A stretch of 7,242 bases of DNA from an uncultured Clostridia bacterium (GCA_948528155.1 CAOSZT010000109.1:1-7242), one strand, 5' to 3'; positions 1 through 6,196 are shown, counted from the first letter of the stretch. Translations and numbers: made by a program. Notes: a model not told the origin generated them from the sequence alone.

Positions 1-51
1 GTGTCCCTTTTTCCCTTCTAACGGGGATTTTAAGGAACGTCCCTAAATCCC
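1..51. repeat. GC-rich inverted-repeat segment at the rpe 3' end
   Basis: This stretch is visibly richer in G and C than its surroundings. It has a perfect 7-bp inverted repeat, GGGATTT (24-30) and AAATCCC (45-51), plus the blocks GTGTCCC (1-7) and GGAACGTCCC (34-43). Runs of GGGAC and GTCCC like these resemble dispersed repeats seen in clostridial genomes; that link is from memory and not tested. It is read in frame as the extra C-terminal residues of Rpe (GTFLKIPVRREKGT). It probably continues past the left edge. Confidence 0.5.
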
Positions 52-706
52 GCCTTAATTCATCAATTATTACCTTATAGTCTCTAGCCATCAAAATTGC
101 AGTACCAGCAACAAGTATATTAGCACCAGCATTTTTAACCGCTTCTGCTGTCTTTAAATTAATTCCACCATCTGCCTCAATATCAATTTCCAAATTATTT
201 TTATCAATATAAGTTTTTAAACTTGAAATTTTATTAATCATATCTACTAAAAGAGTTTGTCCTCCCTTACCTGGTTCAACAGTCATAACTAAACACATAT
301 GAATAAATGGTAAAAACTCAAGTATTTCATCAATTTTAGTTTCTGGCTTTATACTTAATCCCACTTTACAATTATTATCCTTTATCTTATTTATGTAAGT
401 CATAACTTCATCTTTATTTTTACAAGCCTCATAATGAAAAGTAATAATATTAGGCTCAAATGATAAAAAATCATCTATTGCTGAATTTATATGTTCTACC
501 ATTAAATGTACATCTAATGGTAAATTTGATATTCTTTTAATATATGAAGCATTTTCTATCATTTTTTGATAATTATCTTTTTCTACAAATTTACCATCCA
601 TAACATCTATATGAAAATAATCAGTTTTAGATTTTTCTAATCCAAAAAATACTTTAGCTTCTTCTCCTTTTTTCATTGATAATATTGATGTTGAAATTTC
701 TATCAT
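1..706 (-). CDS. rpe: Ribulose-phosphate 3-epimerase, 3' end beyond the window
   Basis: Interconverts D-ribulose 5-phosphate and D-xylulose 5-phosphate in the cytosolic pentose phosphate pathway. I translated this frame by hand: 235 codons from the ATG at 706-704, with no stop before the left edge. The family signatures are in order: STSILS near residue 5, HIDVMDGKF (32-40), LDVHLMV (64-70), MTVEPGKGGQ (141-150), EADGGI (177-182) and VAGTAI (199-204). The metal and catalytic residues of the family, H32, D34, H67 and D179, are all present. The usual NPGFGGQ loop reads EPGKGGQ here, a mild divergence. The ribosome site AAAAGGAGTG lies six bases before the start. It is the fourth gene of the operon, 46 bases after rsgA, as in Bacillus. 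Family members are usually about 215-225 residues. The homologous C-terminus seems to end near DELRRDL (215-221), after which the frame runs on into a GC-rich repeat-like segment. AlsE-type epimerases are related, but context favours Rpe. Confidence 0.93.
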   Translation of the reverse strand, partial: MIEISTSILSMKKGEEAKVFFGLEKSKTDYFHIDVMDGKFVEKDNYQKMIENASYIKRISNLPLDVHLMVEHINSAIDDFLSFEPNIITFHYEACKNKDEVMTYINKIKDNNCKVGLSIKPETKIDEILEFLPFIHMCLVMTVEPGKGGQTLLVDMINKISSLKTYIDKNNLEIDIEADGGINLKTAEAVKNAGANILVAGTAILMARDYKVIIDELRRDLGTFLKIPVRREKGT

Positions 707-720
707 TTTTTTCACTCCTT

Positions 721-740
721 TTCTATGTCTTTCTATGTCT
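721..740. repeat. Tandem duplication of TTCTATGTCT
   Basis: The ten bases TTCTATGTCT occur twice back to back in the short gap between the rsgA stop codon and the rpe ribosome site. Only two units are present. It is probably a slippage duplication. It lies about 15 bases upstream of the rpe start, so it sets the rsgA-rpe spacing. No function can be seen. Confidence 0.85.
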
Positions 741-752
741 AAAATGTATGTT

Positions 753-1634
753 CTAATATTTATATTTATCTTTTTCTTTTAATTCATTATATATTTTACA
801 AAATCTCTCATATCGATCTTTGTTAATTTTTCCTTGCTCTATTGCTTGTTTTATTCCACAATTTTTTTCTTTTATATGTGTACATCCTACAAATTCACAA
901 TTTTCTATTAATTGCTTAAATTCTCTGAAATATTTGTCTAGTTCTTTATATTCTATTTCTGATATATCAAATGTTGAAAATCCTGGTGTGTCTGCTATAT
1001 ATGTATTTTTGTCTAGTTCATAAATTACTGTTGATGTTGTTGTGTTTTTTCCTCTTTTGTTCTTTTGACTTATTTCTCCTTCTTGTGTTATTTCTTTTTT
1101 GAATATTGCATTTATTAATGTTGATTTTCCTACACCTGAATTTCCTGAAAATGCTGTTATTGTTCCTTTTAATATTTTTTTTAGTTCTATTATTCCTTGT
1201 TCATTTTTTGCTACTGTTTTTATTACTGTATATCCTATTTTTTCATATATTGTTTTTATATCTTCAAATTCTTGATTTTTGTCTAGATCTGTTTTGTTTA
1301 ATACTATTATTGGTTTTATTTTTAAATATTCTGCAAATGCTAATTGCTTGTCTAATAATAATAAATCTGGCTTTGGGTTTTTGCTTGATATTACTAATAT
1401 TATTTGTGTTATATTACTCATTTTAGGTCTTTTTATATATGTTGTTCTTGGTAATATTTCTTCTATTACTGCCTTTTTATTCTCTTCATCTAAAATGTTT
1501 ATTTTCACATTATCTCCTACTACTGGAGTTATTTCTTCCTTTTTTAGTTTTCCTCTAGCATTTGCCTCATATATTTTATTTTGAGTTTTTATTTTGTATA
1601 AATTTGATATGTTTTCTATTATTAATCCTTGCAT
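753..1634 (-). CDS. rsgA: Ribosome small-subunit-dependent GTPase RsgA
   Basis: A circularly permuted GTPase (YjeQ/CpgA) that acts late in 30S ribosomal subunit assembly in the cytoplasm. The 293 residues have the family's order: an N-terminal OB fold (about 1-70, beginning MQGLIIENISNLY), then the permuted G domain with G4 NKTD (113-116), G1 P-loop GNSGVGKS (164-171), the G2 region RGKNTTTST (194-202) and G3 DTPGF (215-219). A C-terminal zinc knuckle uses C246, C251, H253 and C259. The length is normal. The start follows GGAGGT with only three bases between, which is short, but no other start fits the family's N-terminus. It is third in the operon, 84 bases after prkC, with a hairpin in the gap. 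In B. subtilis this protein is a PrkC substrate, so the linkage is probably functional. Confidence 0.97.
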   Translation of the reverse strand: MQGLIIENISNLYKIKTQNKIYEANARGKLKKEEITPVVGDNVKINILDEENKKAVIEEILPRTTYIKRPKMSNITQIILVISSKNPKPDLLLLDKQLAFAEYLKIKPIIVLNKTDLDKNQEFEDIKTIYEKIGYTVIKTVAKNEQGIIELKKILKGTITAFSGNSGVGKSTLINAIFKKEITQEGEISQKNKRGKNTTTSTVIYELDKNTYIADTPGFSTFDISEIEYKELDKYFREFKQLIENCEFVGCTHIKEKNCGIKQAIEQGKINKDRYERFCKIYNELKEKDKYKY

Positions 1635-1673
1635 TTTACCTCCATTTAATTTGATTTTTTATCCTTTTATAAC

Positions 1674-1716
1674 AAATAGTCATTGAAATTATTTATAAAA
1701 ATTTCAACGACTATTT
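1674..1716 (-). terminator. Hairpin between prkC and rsgA, possible attenuator
   Basis: Arms at 1674-1690 and 1700-1716 form a 17-bp stem around a 9-base loop. The single non-Watson-Crick position (1682/1708) becomes a G·U pair in the leftward transcript. It begins two bases after the prkC stop codon. Read leftward, the stem is followed by TGTTATAAAAGG rather than a clean U-tract, so termination is probably weak or partial and rsgA and rpe would still be transcribed. Read rightward it has seven T's, but no rightward gene ends here. It could equally be an mRNA-stabilising or processing hairpin. Confidence 0.6.
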
Positions 1717-1718
1717 TT

Positions 1719-3686
1719 TTAGTCAAATTTATATGAACTCATTACCCTTAAATCAATATCTTGTTCTCTTTCTTTAACATCATTTACAAATACTTTAACA
1801 GTTACAATTCCTGTACCAACAACTTTATTATTACCAGTATTCAAATTAGTTTCATTTTTATCAACTTTACTATTGTAAATAGTTTCTCCATTAACTTCAA
1901 CTCTAATGTTTGTCTTTTTCTCAATTGTAGAATTGTCTGTTTCATTATCTGAACTTTCAGTATATCCACCAGTTAAAGATTTTACATTTACAAATATTGT
2001 ACCATATTTTTTCTCAGCTAATTTATTTACAGTAATTGTTACAGTAGTTCCCTCATCTATAACTTTTCCAACTTCAATACTTTGTTTTAATACTTTTCCA
2101 TTATCTTTTGAATTATCTTCATTATATCCAACATTTACAATTAAATTTAATGCTTTCAATGCTGTTTTTGCTTCTTCTTCTGATTTTCCTGTAACATCTA
2201 TCATTGTAACTTGTTTTATGCCTGTTCCTGTACTTACATGAATTATGACTGTATCACCTGCATTTGCTTCTGTATTCGCATTAGTTTCTTGGCTAATTAC
2301 AAATCCTTCTTTTACAGTTTTACTTGTTTCTTCAATAACTTCTACATTTAATTTTGATTCTTCTAATATTTCTATTGCTTCTTCTTTTTCTTTCCCTTTT
2401 ACATTAGGTACAGTTGTTTTTTCAGTTCCTTTACTTATTACAACTTTTACTATACTTCCTTCTTTTACTTTATTATAGTTTTCTACATATGTTGGGTCTT
2501 GACTAATTATATGATTTTTTTCTACTTCTGTACTATATTCTTCTTTTTCTACTTCAAATTTAAGTTTTGCTTCATTTATTATTTGTTCTGCTTCTTCTTT
2601 TGATAGTCCTACTATATTAGGCATTTCAACTTCTTTTGGATTTGTTACATTTAGCACTATCATTGTTGAGCCAAATGCTAAAAGAAATAATAATATTACA
2701 CCTATAAATCCACTTAACATTTTATGTTTTTTTATAAATCTTATAAATCCATTTTCTTTTTTACTTCTCTTATTTTCTATTTTGTCATATTCATTTATTG
2801 ATATTTTTTGTGTTGTTGCTGTTGGGTCATAATCAACTTCTTCAACAAAATCTCCAGATGGGTCTTTTAATGCTGTTCTTAAATCTTGTAATATTTCTGT
2901 ACTTGTTTGGTATCTAAGGATTACTTCTTTTTTTAATGCTTTCATTATTATTTTATTTAATGCTTCTGGTAAATTTGGATTTTCTTGTATTGGTGGTGTT
3001 GGGTCTTCTTGCATGTGTTTTAATGCAACTGATACTGGTGTATCTGCATCAAATGGTACTTTTCCTGTTACCATTTCATATAATACAACTCCTAAAGAAT
3101 ATAAATCTGATTTTGCATCTGTATATCCTCCTCTTGCATGTTCTGGTGAGAAATAGTGTACAGATCCTATTGTTGTTCCAAATGATGTTATTGTTGAATT
3201 TGATACAGCTTTTGCTATTCCAAAATCTGTTACTTTTGCTATTCCATCTTCTGTTATTATTATGTTGTGTGGCTTTATGTCTCTATGCACTATGTTATTT
3301 TTATGTGCCATTTCTAATGCTGATGCTATTTGTATTGCTACATTTACTGACCATTTCCAAGGTAGTGGTCCTTCTTCTTCTATTATTATTTCTTTTAGAG
3401 TTTTTCCTTGTATTAATTCCATAACTATATAATATATGCCATTATCAATTCCTACATCAAATATTGATACTATATTGGGATGTGTTAGCCTTGCTGCTGA
3501 TTGTGCTTCTGTTTCAAATCTTTTTATAAATTCTTCGTCTGTTGTAAATTCGTCTCTTAGTACTTTTACTGCTACATTTCTTTTTAAAAGGTTATCTGTT
3601 GCTTTATATACTGTTGCCATCCCACCATTTCCCACTTTTTCAATTATCTCATATCTGTTTCCTAATAGTTTACCTTCTAAATTCAT
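1719..3686 (-). CDS. prkC: Membrane Ser/Thr protein kinase with PASTA domains
   Basis: A single-pass membrane kinase of the PrkC/Stk1/PknB family. Its extracellular PASTA repeats bind muropeptides or lipid II, and its cytoplasmic domain phosphorylates proteins. The 655 residues show a kinase domain (about 12-270) with glycine loop VGNGGMATVYKA (18-29), K41 of VAVK, HRDIKPHN (134-141) with catalytic D136, DFG (154-156), a Thr/Ser-rich activation loop (162-175) and SPE (180-182). A basic juxtamembrane stretch (305-322) precedes one transmembrane helix (about 324-346). Three PASTA repeats follow (about 352-420, 421-488 and 489-556), then a Ser/Thr/Asn-rich beta-type tail (560-655). All catalytic residues are intact. 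The ATG follows AAAGGAAGAG (3694-3703) at normal spacing. It lies directly after its cognate phosphatase gene prpC. Confidence 0.97.
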   Translation of the reverse strand: MNLEGKLLGNRYEIIEKVGNGGMATVYKATDNLLKRNVAVKVLRDEFTTDEEFIKRFETEAQSAARLTHPNIVSIFDVGIDNGIYYIVMELIQGKTLKEIIIEEEGPLPWKWSVNVAIQIASALEMAHKNNIVHRDIKPHNIIITEDGIAKVTDFGIAKAVSNSTITSFGTTIGSVHYFSPEHARGGYTDAKSDLYSLGVVLYEMVTGKVPFDADTPVSVALKHMQEDPTPPIQENPNLPEALNKIIMKALKKEVILRYQTSTEILQDLRTALKDPSGDFVEEVDYDPTATTQKISINEYDKIENKRSKKENGFIRFIKKHKMLSGFIGVILLFLLAFGSTMIVLNVTNPKEVEMPNIVGLSKEEAEQIINEAKLKFEVEKEEYSTEVEKNHIISQDPTYVENYNKVKEGSIVKVVISKGTEKTTVPNVKGKEKEEAIEILEESKLNVEVIEETSKTVKEGFVISQETNANTEANAGDTVIIHVSTGTGIKQVTMIDVTGKSEEEAKTALKALNLIVNVGYNEDNSKDNGKVLKQSIEVGKVIDEGTTVTITVNKLAEKKYGTIFVNVKSLTGGYTESSDNETDNSTIEKKTNIRVEVNGETIYNSKVDKNETNLNTGNNKVVGTGIVTVKVFVNDVKEREQDIDLRVMSSYKFD

Positions 3687-3705
3687 TACAAATCTCTTCC
3701 TTTCG

Positions 3706-3752
3706 CTTCACTTCGTTTCGCTCATCGTCATCCAAAAATTTTTTATATATTT
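3706..3752. repeat. 47-bp direct repeat, copy next to the prkC start
   Basis: Identical over 47 bases to the segment at 3845-3891; the two starts are 139 bases apart. On the plus strand it begins CTTCACTTCGTTTCGCTCAT and ends in an A/T run. It lies immediately upstream of the prkC ribosome site, so it is in the mRNA leader of prkC. The core GATGACGATGAGCGAAACG on the transcribed strand is GC-richer than the surrounding gap. The identity suggests a recent duplication or two insertions of a dispersed repeat. Confidence 0.92.
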
Positions 3753-3802
3753 GCTTGTCTTTTTTTTTGCCTTTTTCTATTTTTGTATATTTTTATGTTT
3801 TT

Positions 3803-3831
3803 ATAATAAATTTTTGTTTGACAAATCTTAA
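3803..3831 (-). promoter_or_regulatory. Weak candidate internal promoter for prkC
   Basis: In the gap between the two 47-bp repeats, the leftward strand reads TTAAGA (3831-3826), 17 bases, then TATTAT (3808-3803). This matches 4 of 6 and 5 of 6 consensus positions. In a sequence this AT-rich such matches arise by chance, so this is only a candidate for separate transcription of prkC-rsgA-rpe. Nothing else is apparent in the 197-base gap apart from the two repeats. Confidence 0.2.
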
Positions 3832-3844
3832 CTTGGGTCATTTC

Positions 3845-3891
3845 CTTCACTTCGTTTCGCTCATCGTCATCCAAAAATTTTTTATATATTT
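3845..3891. repeat. 47-bp direct repeat, copy overlapping the prpC 3' end
   Basis: Second copy of the repeat at 3706-3752, identical over 47 bases. The A/T-rich end of this copy overlaps the prpC stop codon (3884-3882) and its last codons. The repeat therefore either supplied the present stop codon, or the prpC end was copied to the front of prkC. The copies enclose a 92-base AT-rich spacer. Confidence 0.92.
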
Positions 3892-4616
3892 TTTATAACA
3901 ATAACTGTTGTATTATCATATCCTCCTCTTTCATTTGCCAATTCTACTAATTTTTTTGGTGCTCTTTCTATATTTTCATTTGCCATTTTATATATTGTTT
4001 CTTGATCTACTAAATTTGTCAAACCATCTGAACACATTATTAAAATATCATCTTTTAAAAATCCTTTTACCATTACATCTGGCTCAACAAAAACATTGCA
4101 TCCTAATGCTTTCATTAACATATTTTTTTGTGGATGATGTTCAGCTTGCTCTTTTGTTATTGTTCCCTCTTTTACTAATTTTTGTACATAACTATGGTCT
4201 TGAGTTAATTTTCGTATAAACACATTTCTTATTCTATATATTCGGCTATCTCCTATATGCCCTATATATACCTTATTATTATATATTAAACAAATTTCTA
4301 ATGTAGTACCCATTCCTTGCAATTCTGTATTTTCTTTAGATTTTTCATATACTACCATATTGGCATACTCCATGCTACTTGCTAATAATTGTATTATACT
4401 ATCTTTGTCTTTTTCTATTTGTTTAAAATTATTTTCTATATATTTTTTTGCTGTTTTAACTGCAAGACTACTTGCTATTTCGCCTCCATTATAACCACCC
4501 ATTCCATCAGCTAATATATATAACTGAATTTCGTCTAAAGATGTTGATATATAGTAATAGTCTTGATTCATTTCTCTTATTTTTCCTTTGTCTGATTTGA
4601 CATAAGCTTTAATCAC
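3882..4616 (-). CDS. prpC: PP2C-family Ser/Thr protein phosphatase
   Basis: A cytoplasmic, metal-dependent phosphatase (PrpC/Stp1) that reverses phosphorylation by PrkC. The 244 residues carry the PP2C motifs in order: SDKGKIREMNQD (8-19), LADGMGG (35-41) with metal ligand D37, GHIGDSRIYRIR (119-130), LTQDHS (137-142), MCSDGLTN (194-201) with D197, and GGYDNTTVIV (231-240) with D234. The length is typical. The start is GTG (4616-4614), preceded at once by an in-frame TAA. GAGGTG lies six bases upstream, so this start is well determined although it is not ATG. It is the first gene of the operon. In Bacillus rlmN precedes prpC, but here the upstream neighbour is divergent deoD. The last codons and the stop lie inside a 47-bp repeat. 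Confidence 0.97.
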   Translation of the reverse strand: MIKAYVKSDKGKIREMNQDYYYISTSLDEIQLYILADGMGGYNGGEIASSLAVKTAKKYIENNFKQIEKDKDSIIQLLASSMEYANMVVYEKSKENTELQGMGTTLEICLIYNNKVYIGHIGDSRIYRIRNVFIRKLTQDHSYVQKLVKEGTITKEQAEHHPQKNMLMKALGCNVFVEPDVMVKGFLKDDILIMCSDGLTNLVDQETIYKMANENIERAPKKLVELANERGGYDNTTVIVIKNI

Positions 4617-4664
4617 TTATTTCACCTCATTTTCTTTAGATATTTTTTACTTAATGCTATATAT

Positions 4665-4693
4665 TTTATACCATAAGTTTTATTAATTTGCAA
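4665..4693 (-). promoter_or_regulatory. Sigma-A-type promoter of the prpC operon
   Basis: On the leftward strand TTGCAA (4693-4688) is followed after exactly 17 bases by TATAAA (4670-4665). TG stands one base before the -10, giving an extended -10. The -35 matches 4 of 6 and the -10 matches 5 of 6 positions. Transcription would start around 4658 and leave a leader of about 40 bases before the GTG start of prpC. Confidence 0.65.
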
Positions 4694-4754
4694 TGTTTTT
4701 TAAAAATAAGTTCTTAAATTATGTAATGAGTCTTTAATTTTTCGAAATCCTTTA

Positions 4755-4779
4755 TATATAGTACCTTCAAGACTATATA
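4755..4779. promoter_or_regulatory. Inverted repeat between prpC and deoD, possible operator
   Basis: A perfect 8-bp inverted repeat, TATATAGT (4755-4762) and ACTATATA (4772-4779), surrounds ACCTTCAAG. It lies in the 248-base divergent gap, about 27 bases before the deoD -35 and far upstream of the prpC -35. This would suit an operator, but the arms are almost pure A/T and chance is a real possibility. No known operator consensus is recognised. Confidence 0.3.
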
Positions 4780-4805
4780 ATGTTTTTTTGTTTAAAATAA
4801 TTAAT

Positions 4806-4833
4806 TTGTAATTTTATATATTTATGTTATAAT
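4806..4833 (+). promoter_or_regulatory. Promoter of deoD
   Basis: TATAAT (4828-4833) is a perfect -10 with an upstream TG (4825-4826), that is an extended -10 TGTTATAAT. TTGTAA (4806-4811) lies 16 bases before it and matches 4 of 6 -35 positions. The start of transcription is expected near 4840, just ahead of the strong ribosome site AAAAGGAGGAG (4850-4860). Confidence 0.75.
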
Positions 4834-4864
4834 ATGAACAAAATATTTTAAAAGGAGGAGTTAT

Positions 4865-5587
4865 ATGTCAACACCACATAATGAAGCAAATAAAGAAGAA
4901 ATAGCAAAAACAGTTATAATGCCTGGAGATCCATTAAGAGCAAAATATATAGTAGAAAACTTTTTTGAAAATTATAAACTTGTAAATACTGTAAGAGGAA
5001 TGTATGCTTACACTGGGACTTACAATGGAAAAAAACTTACAATAATGGCACATGGAATGGGAATGCCTAGTATAGGAATTTACTCTTATGAACTATTCAA
5101 ATTTTATGAAGTAGATAATATTATTAGAATTGGATCTTGTGGAGGTTATAAACCAGAACTAAAACTATTTGATATTATTTTAAGTGAAAATGTTTTTTCT
5201 GAAAGCAATTATGCTTTAACTTTAAATAATGATAATTGTCATATTGTAAATTCTAGTACTGAATTAAATTCTATTATAGAAAAAACAGCAAATGAACTTG
5301 ATATACAAATAATTACTGGAAATACTATTTGTACTGATTGTTTTGATATTTATATGACAGATGTTAATAAATTTTTAGAAAGAATCCCTGATGACTTTAA
5401 TCCTGTTTCTGCTGAAATGGAGGCATTTGCTTTATTTTATAATGCTAAAATATTAAACAAAAAAGCTTGTTGTCTAATGAGTGTAGTTGATTCAAAATTT
5501 ATTAAAAAGATTGCAACAATTGAAGAAAGACAAAATGGATTAAATAATATGATAAAACTTGCTTTAGATAGTGCAATAAAAATTTAA
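4865..5587 (+). CDS. deoD: Purine-nucleoside phosphorylase, DeoD type
   Basis: Splits purine (deoxy)nucleosides with phosphate into the base and (deoxy)ribose 1-phosphate in purine salvage. It is a cytoplasmic protein, hexameric in the family. The 240 residues match the E. coli DeoD pattern: TPHN (3-6) with H5, MPGDPLRAK (19-27), R44 of VRGM, GMGMPS (64-69), RIGSCGG (88-94) with phosphate-binding R88 and S91, EMEAF (184-188) with ribose-binding M185 and E186, D209 in SVVDS, and ERQ (221-223) with R222. D209 and R222 correspond to catalytic D204 and R217 of E. coli. The E. coli VSDH segment reads VVDS here, so the residues on both sides of the Asp differ. GGAGGAG sits four bases before the ATG. 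It is a single-gene unit with its own promoter and a terminator downstream. No deoB, deoC or cdd is adjacent in this window. Confidence 0.96.
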   Translation: MSTPHNEANKEEIAKTVIMPGDPLRAKYIVENFFENYKLVNTVRGMYAYTGTYNGKKLTIMAHGMGMPSIGIYSYELFKFYEVDNIIRIGSCGGYKPELKLFDIILSENVFSESNYALTLNNDNCHIVNSSTELNSIIEKTANELDIQIITGNTICTDCFDIYMTDVNKFLERIPDDFNPVSAEMEAFALFYNAKILNKKACCLMSVVDSKFIKKIATIEERQNGLNNMIKLALDSAIKI

Positions 5588-5602
5588 TTAAACTTAATAA
5601 AC

Positions 5603-5665
5603 ATAGATGATAAGATTTTCAATTAAAAAAGTATTACTTTCTATTATGAAAATTTTATCATCTAT
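5603..5665. terminator. Long shared hairpin between convergent deoD and the AbrB gene
   Basis: Arms at 5603-5621 and 5647-5665 pair over 19 bp around a 25-base loop. The only non-Watson-Crick position (5614/5654) is G·U in the rightward RNA. The loop holds a smaller hairpin, AAAGT and ACTTT around ATT. It lies between two convergent stop codons, where a bidirectional terminator is expected. Rightward, the stem is followed by TTAAAGTTCTTTC, which is only a poor U-tract. Confidence 0.75.
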
Positions 5666-5688
5666 TTAAAGTTCTTTCTAAAATACAA

Positions 5689-6120
5689 TTATTTTAATAA
5701 ATTATTTAAAGACTTTGTCTTATCAATTTCTTCTTTTATTTTTGTTACACATTTATCACAAATTGGTTTTTCTAAAATATTATATAAATTATTTTTCTCA
5801 TTACAATATATACACTTAGTATAATGTTTCTTTAAAATGACTCTATTTCCTTCTAAATATACCTCTACTGGGCATTTTTCTACTATTTTCAAATAATTTC
5901 TAATTTCTATAGGAATAACAATTCTCCCCAATTCATCTACATATCTTATAAATCCAAATACTTTTTCAGTTGAATTTACCTTGTTAATAATAATATTTTC
6001 CCCTTCTAAAAAGATATCTATTGCATCTTTTTCTTTTATTCCAATACTTCTTCTTATTTCTATTGGTATTAATATTCTTCCAAGTTCATCAAATTTTTTT
6101 ATAATTCCTATGTTTTTCAT
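5689..6120 (-). CDS. Transcription regulator: two AbrB domains plus Cys4 tail
   Basis: A likely DNA-binding transition-state-type regulator. From the chosen ATG it has 143 residues: a first AbrB/SpoVT swapped-hairpin domain (about 1-47, DELGRILIPIEIRRSIGI at 11-28), a second copy (about 56-98, DELGRIVIPIEIRNYLKI at 62-79), then a zinc-ribbon-like tail with C103-x2-C106 and C121-x2-C124. The start at 6120-6118 is preferred over an in-frame ATG 27 bases upstream for two reasons. AAAGGAAGAG lies five bases before it, and AbrB proteins typically begin with this MK..GI..KxDELGR pattern. Ordinary AbrB has one such domain per chain and dimerises. Two in one chain could form an internal pseudo-dimer, which is inference. 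Targets are unknown. It has its own promoter and a palindrome at its predicted transcription start, which suggests autoregulation. Confidence 0.88.
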   Translation of the reverse strand: MKNIGIIKKFDELGRILIPIEIRRSIGIKEKDAIDIFLEGENIIINKVNSTEKVFGFIRYVDELGRIVIPIEIRNYLKIVEKCPVEVYLEGNRVILKKHYTKCIYCNEKNNLYNILEKPICDKCVTKIKEEIDKTKSLNNLLK

Positions 6121-6140
6121 TTTTTCTCTTCCTTTGTTCT

Positions 6141-6162
6141 CATACATAATATATGATGTATG
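6141..6162. promoter_or_regulatory. Palindrome at the AbrB-type gene's transcription start
   Basis: CATACAT (6141-6147) and ATGTATG (6156-6162) form a perfect 7-bp inverted repeat with an 8-base centre. It lies just downstream of the -10 element, where a bound protein would block initiation, so it is a plausible operator, perhaps for the protein itself. It could also form a weak hairpin in the leader RNA. No known consensus is claimed. Confidence 0.45.
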
Positions 6163-6167
6163 TTTTT

Positions 6168-6196
6168 AGTATATCATAAAAAAAATTTGGTTTCAA
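6168..6196 (-). promoter_or_regulatory. Promoter of the AbrB-type regulator gene
   Basis: On the leftward strand TTGAAA (6196-6191, 5 of 6) is followed after exactly 17 bases by TATACT (6173-6168, 5 of 6), with TG one base before the -10. This is the best-matching promoter in the window. Transcription would begin near 6161, giving a leader of about 40 bases before the preferred ATG. Confidence 0.8.

Noticed and set aside
3815..3824. TTGACA on the plus strand as a -35 for a rightward promoter
   Set aside because: No -10 follows at 16-18 bases, and no rightward gene lies downstream.
820..4219. Several long open frames on the plus strand opposite rsgA, prkC and prpC
   Set aside because: They lie opposite well-recognised genes, give low-complexity Leu/Phe/Ile/Ser-rich translations typical of antisense frames in AT-rich DNA, and have no supporting ribosome sites.
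4776..4781. Second TATAAT upstream of deoD
   Set aside because: No -35 at usable spacing; the TATAAT at 4828-4833 has an extended -10 and a better position relative to the start codon.
6121..6147. Upstream ATG that would add nine residues to the AbrB-type regulator
   Set aside because: The downstream ATG has a clear AAAGGAAGAG site and matches the family's N-terminus; the upstream ATG lies inside the palindrome and lacks a ribosome site.
5981..6169. A 62-codon plus-strand frame opposite the AbrB-type gene
   Set aside because: It is an antisense shadow of the AbrB domains, with a hydrophobic low-complexity translation and no ribosome site.
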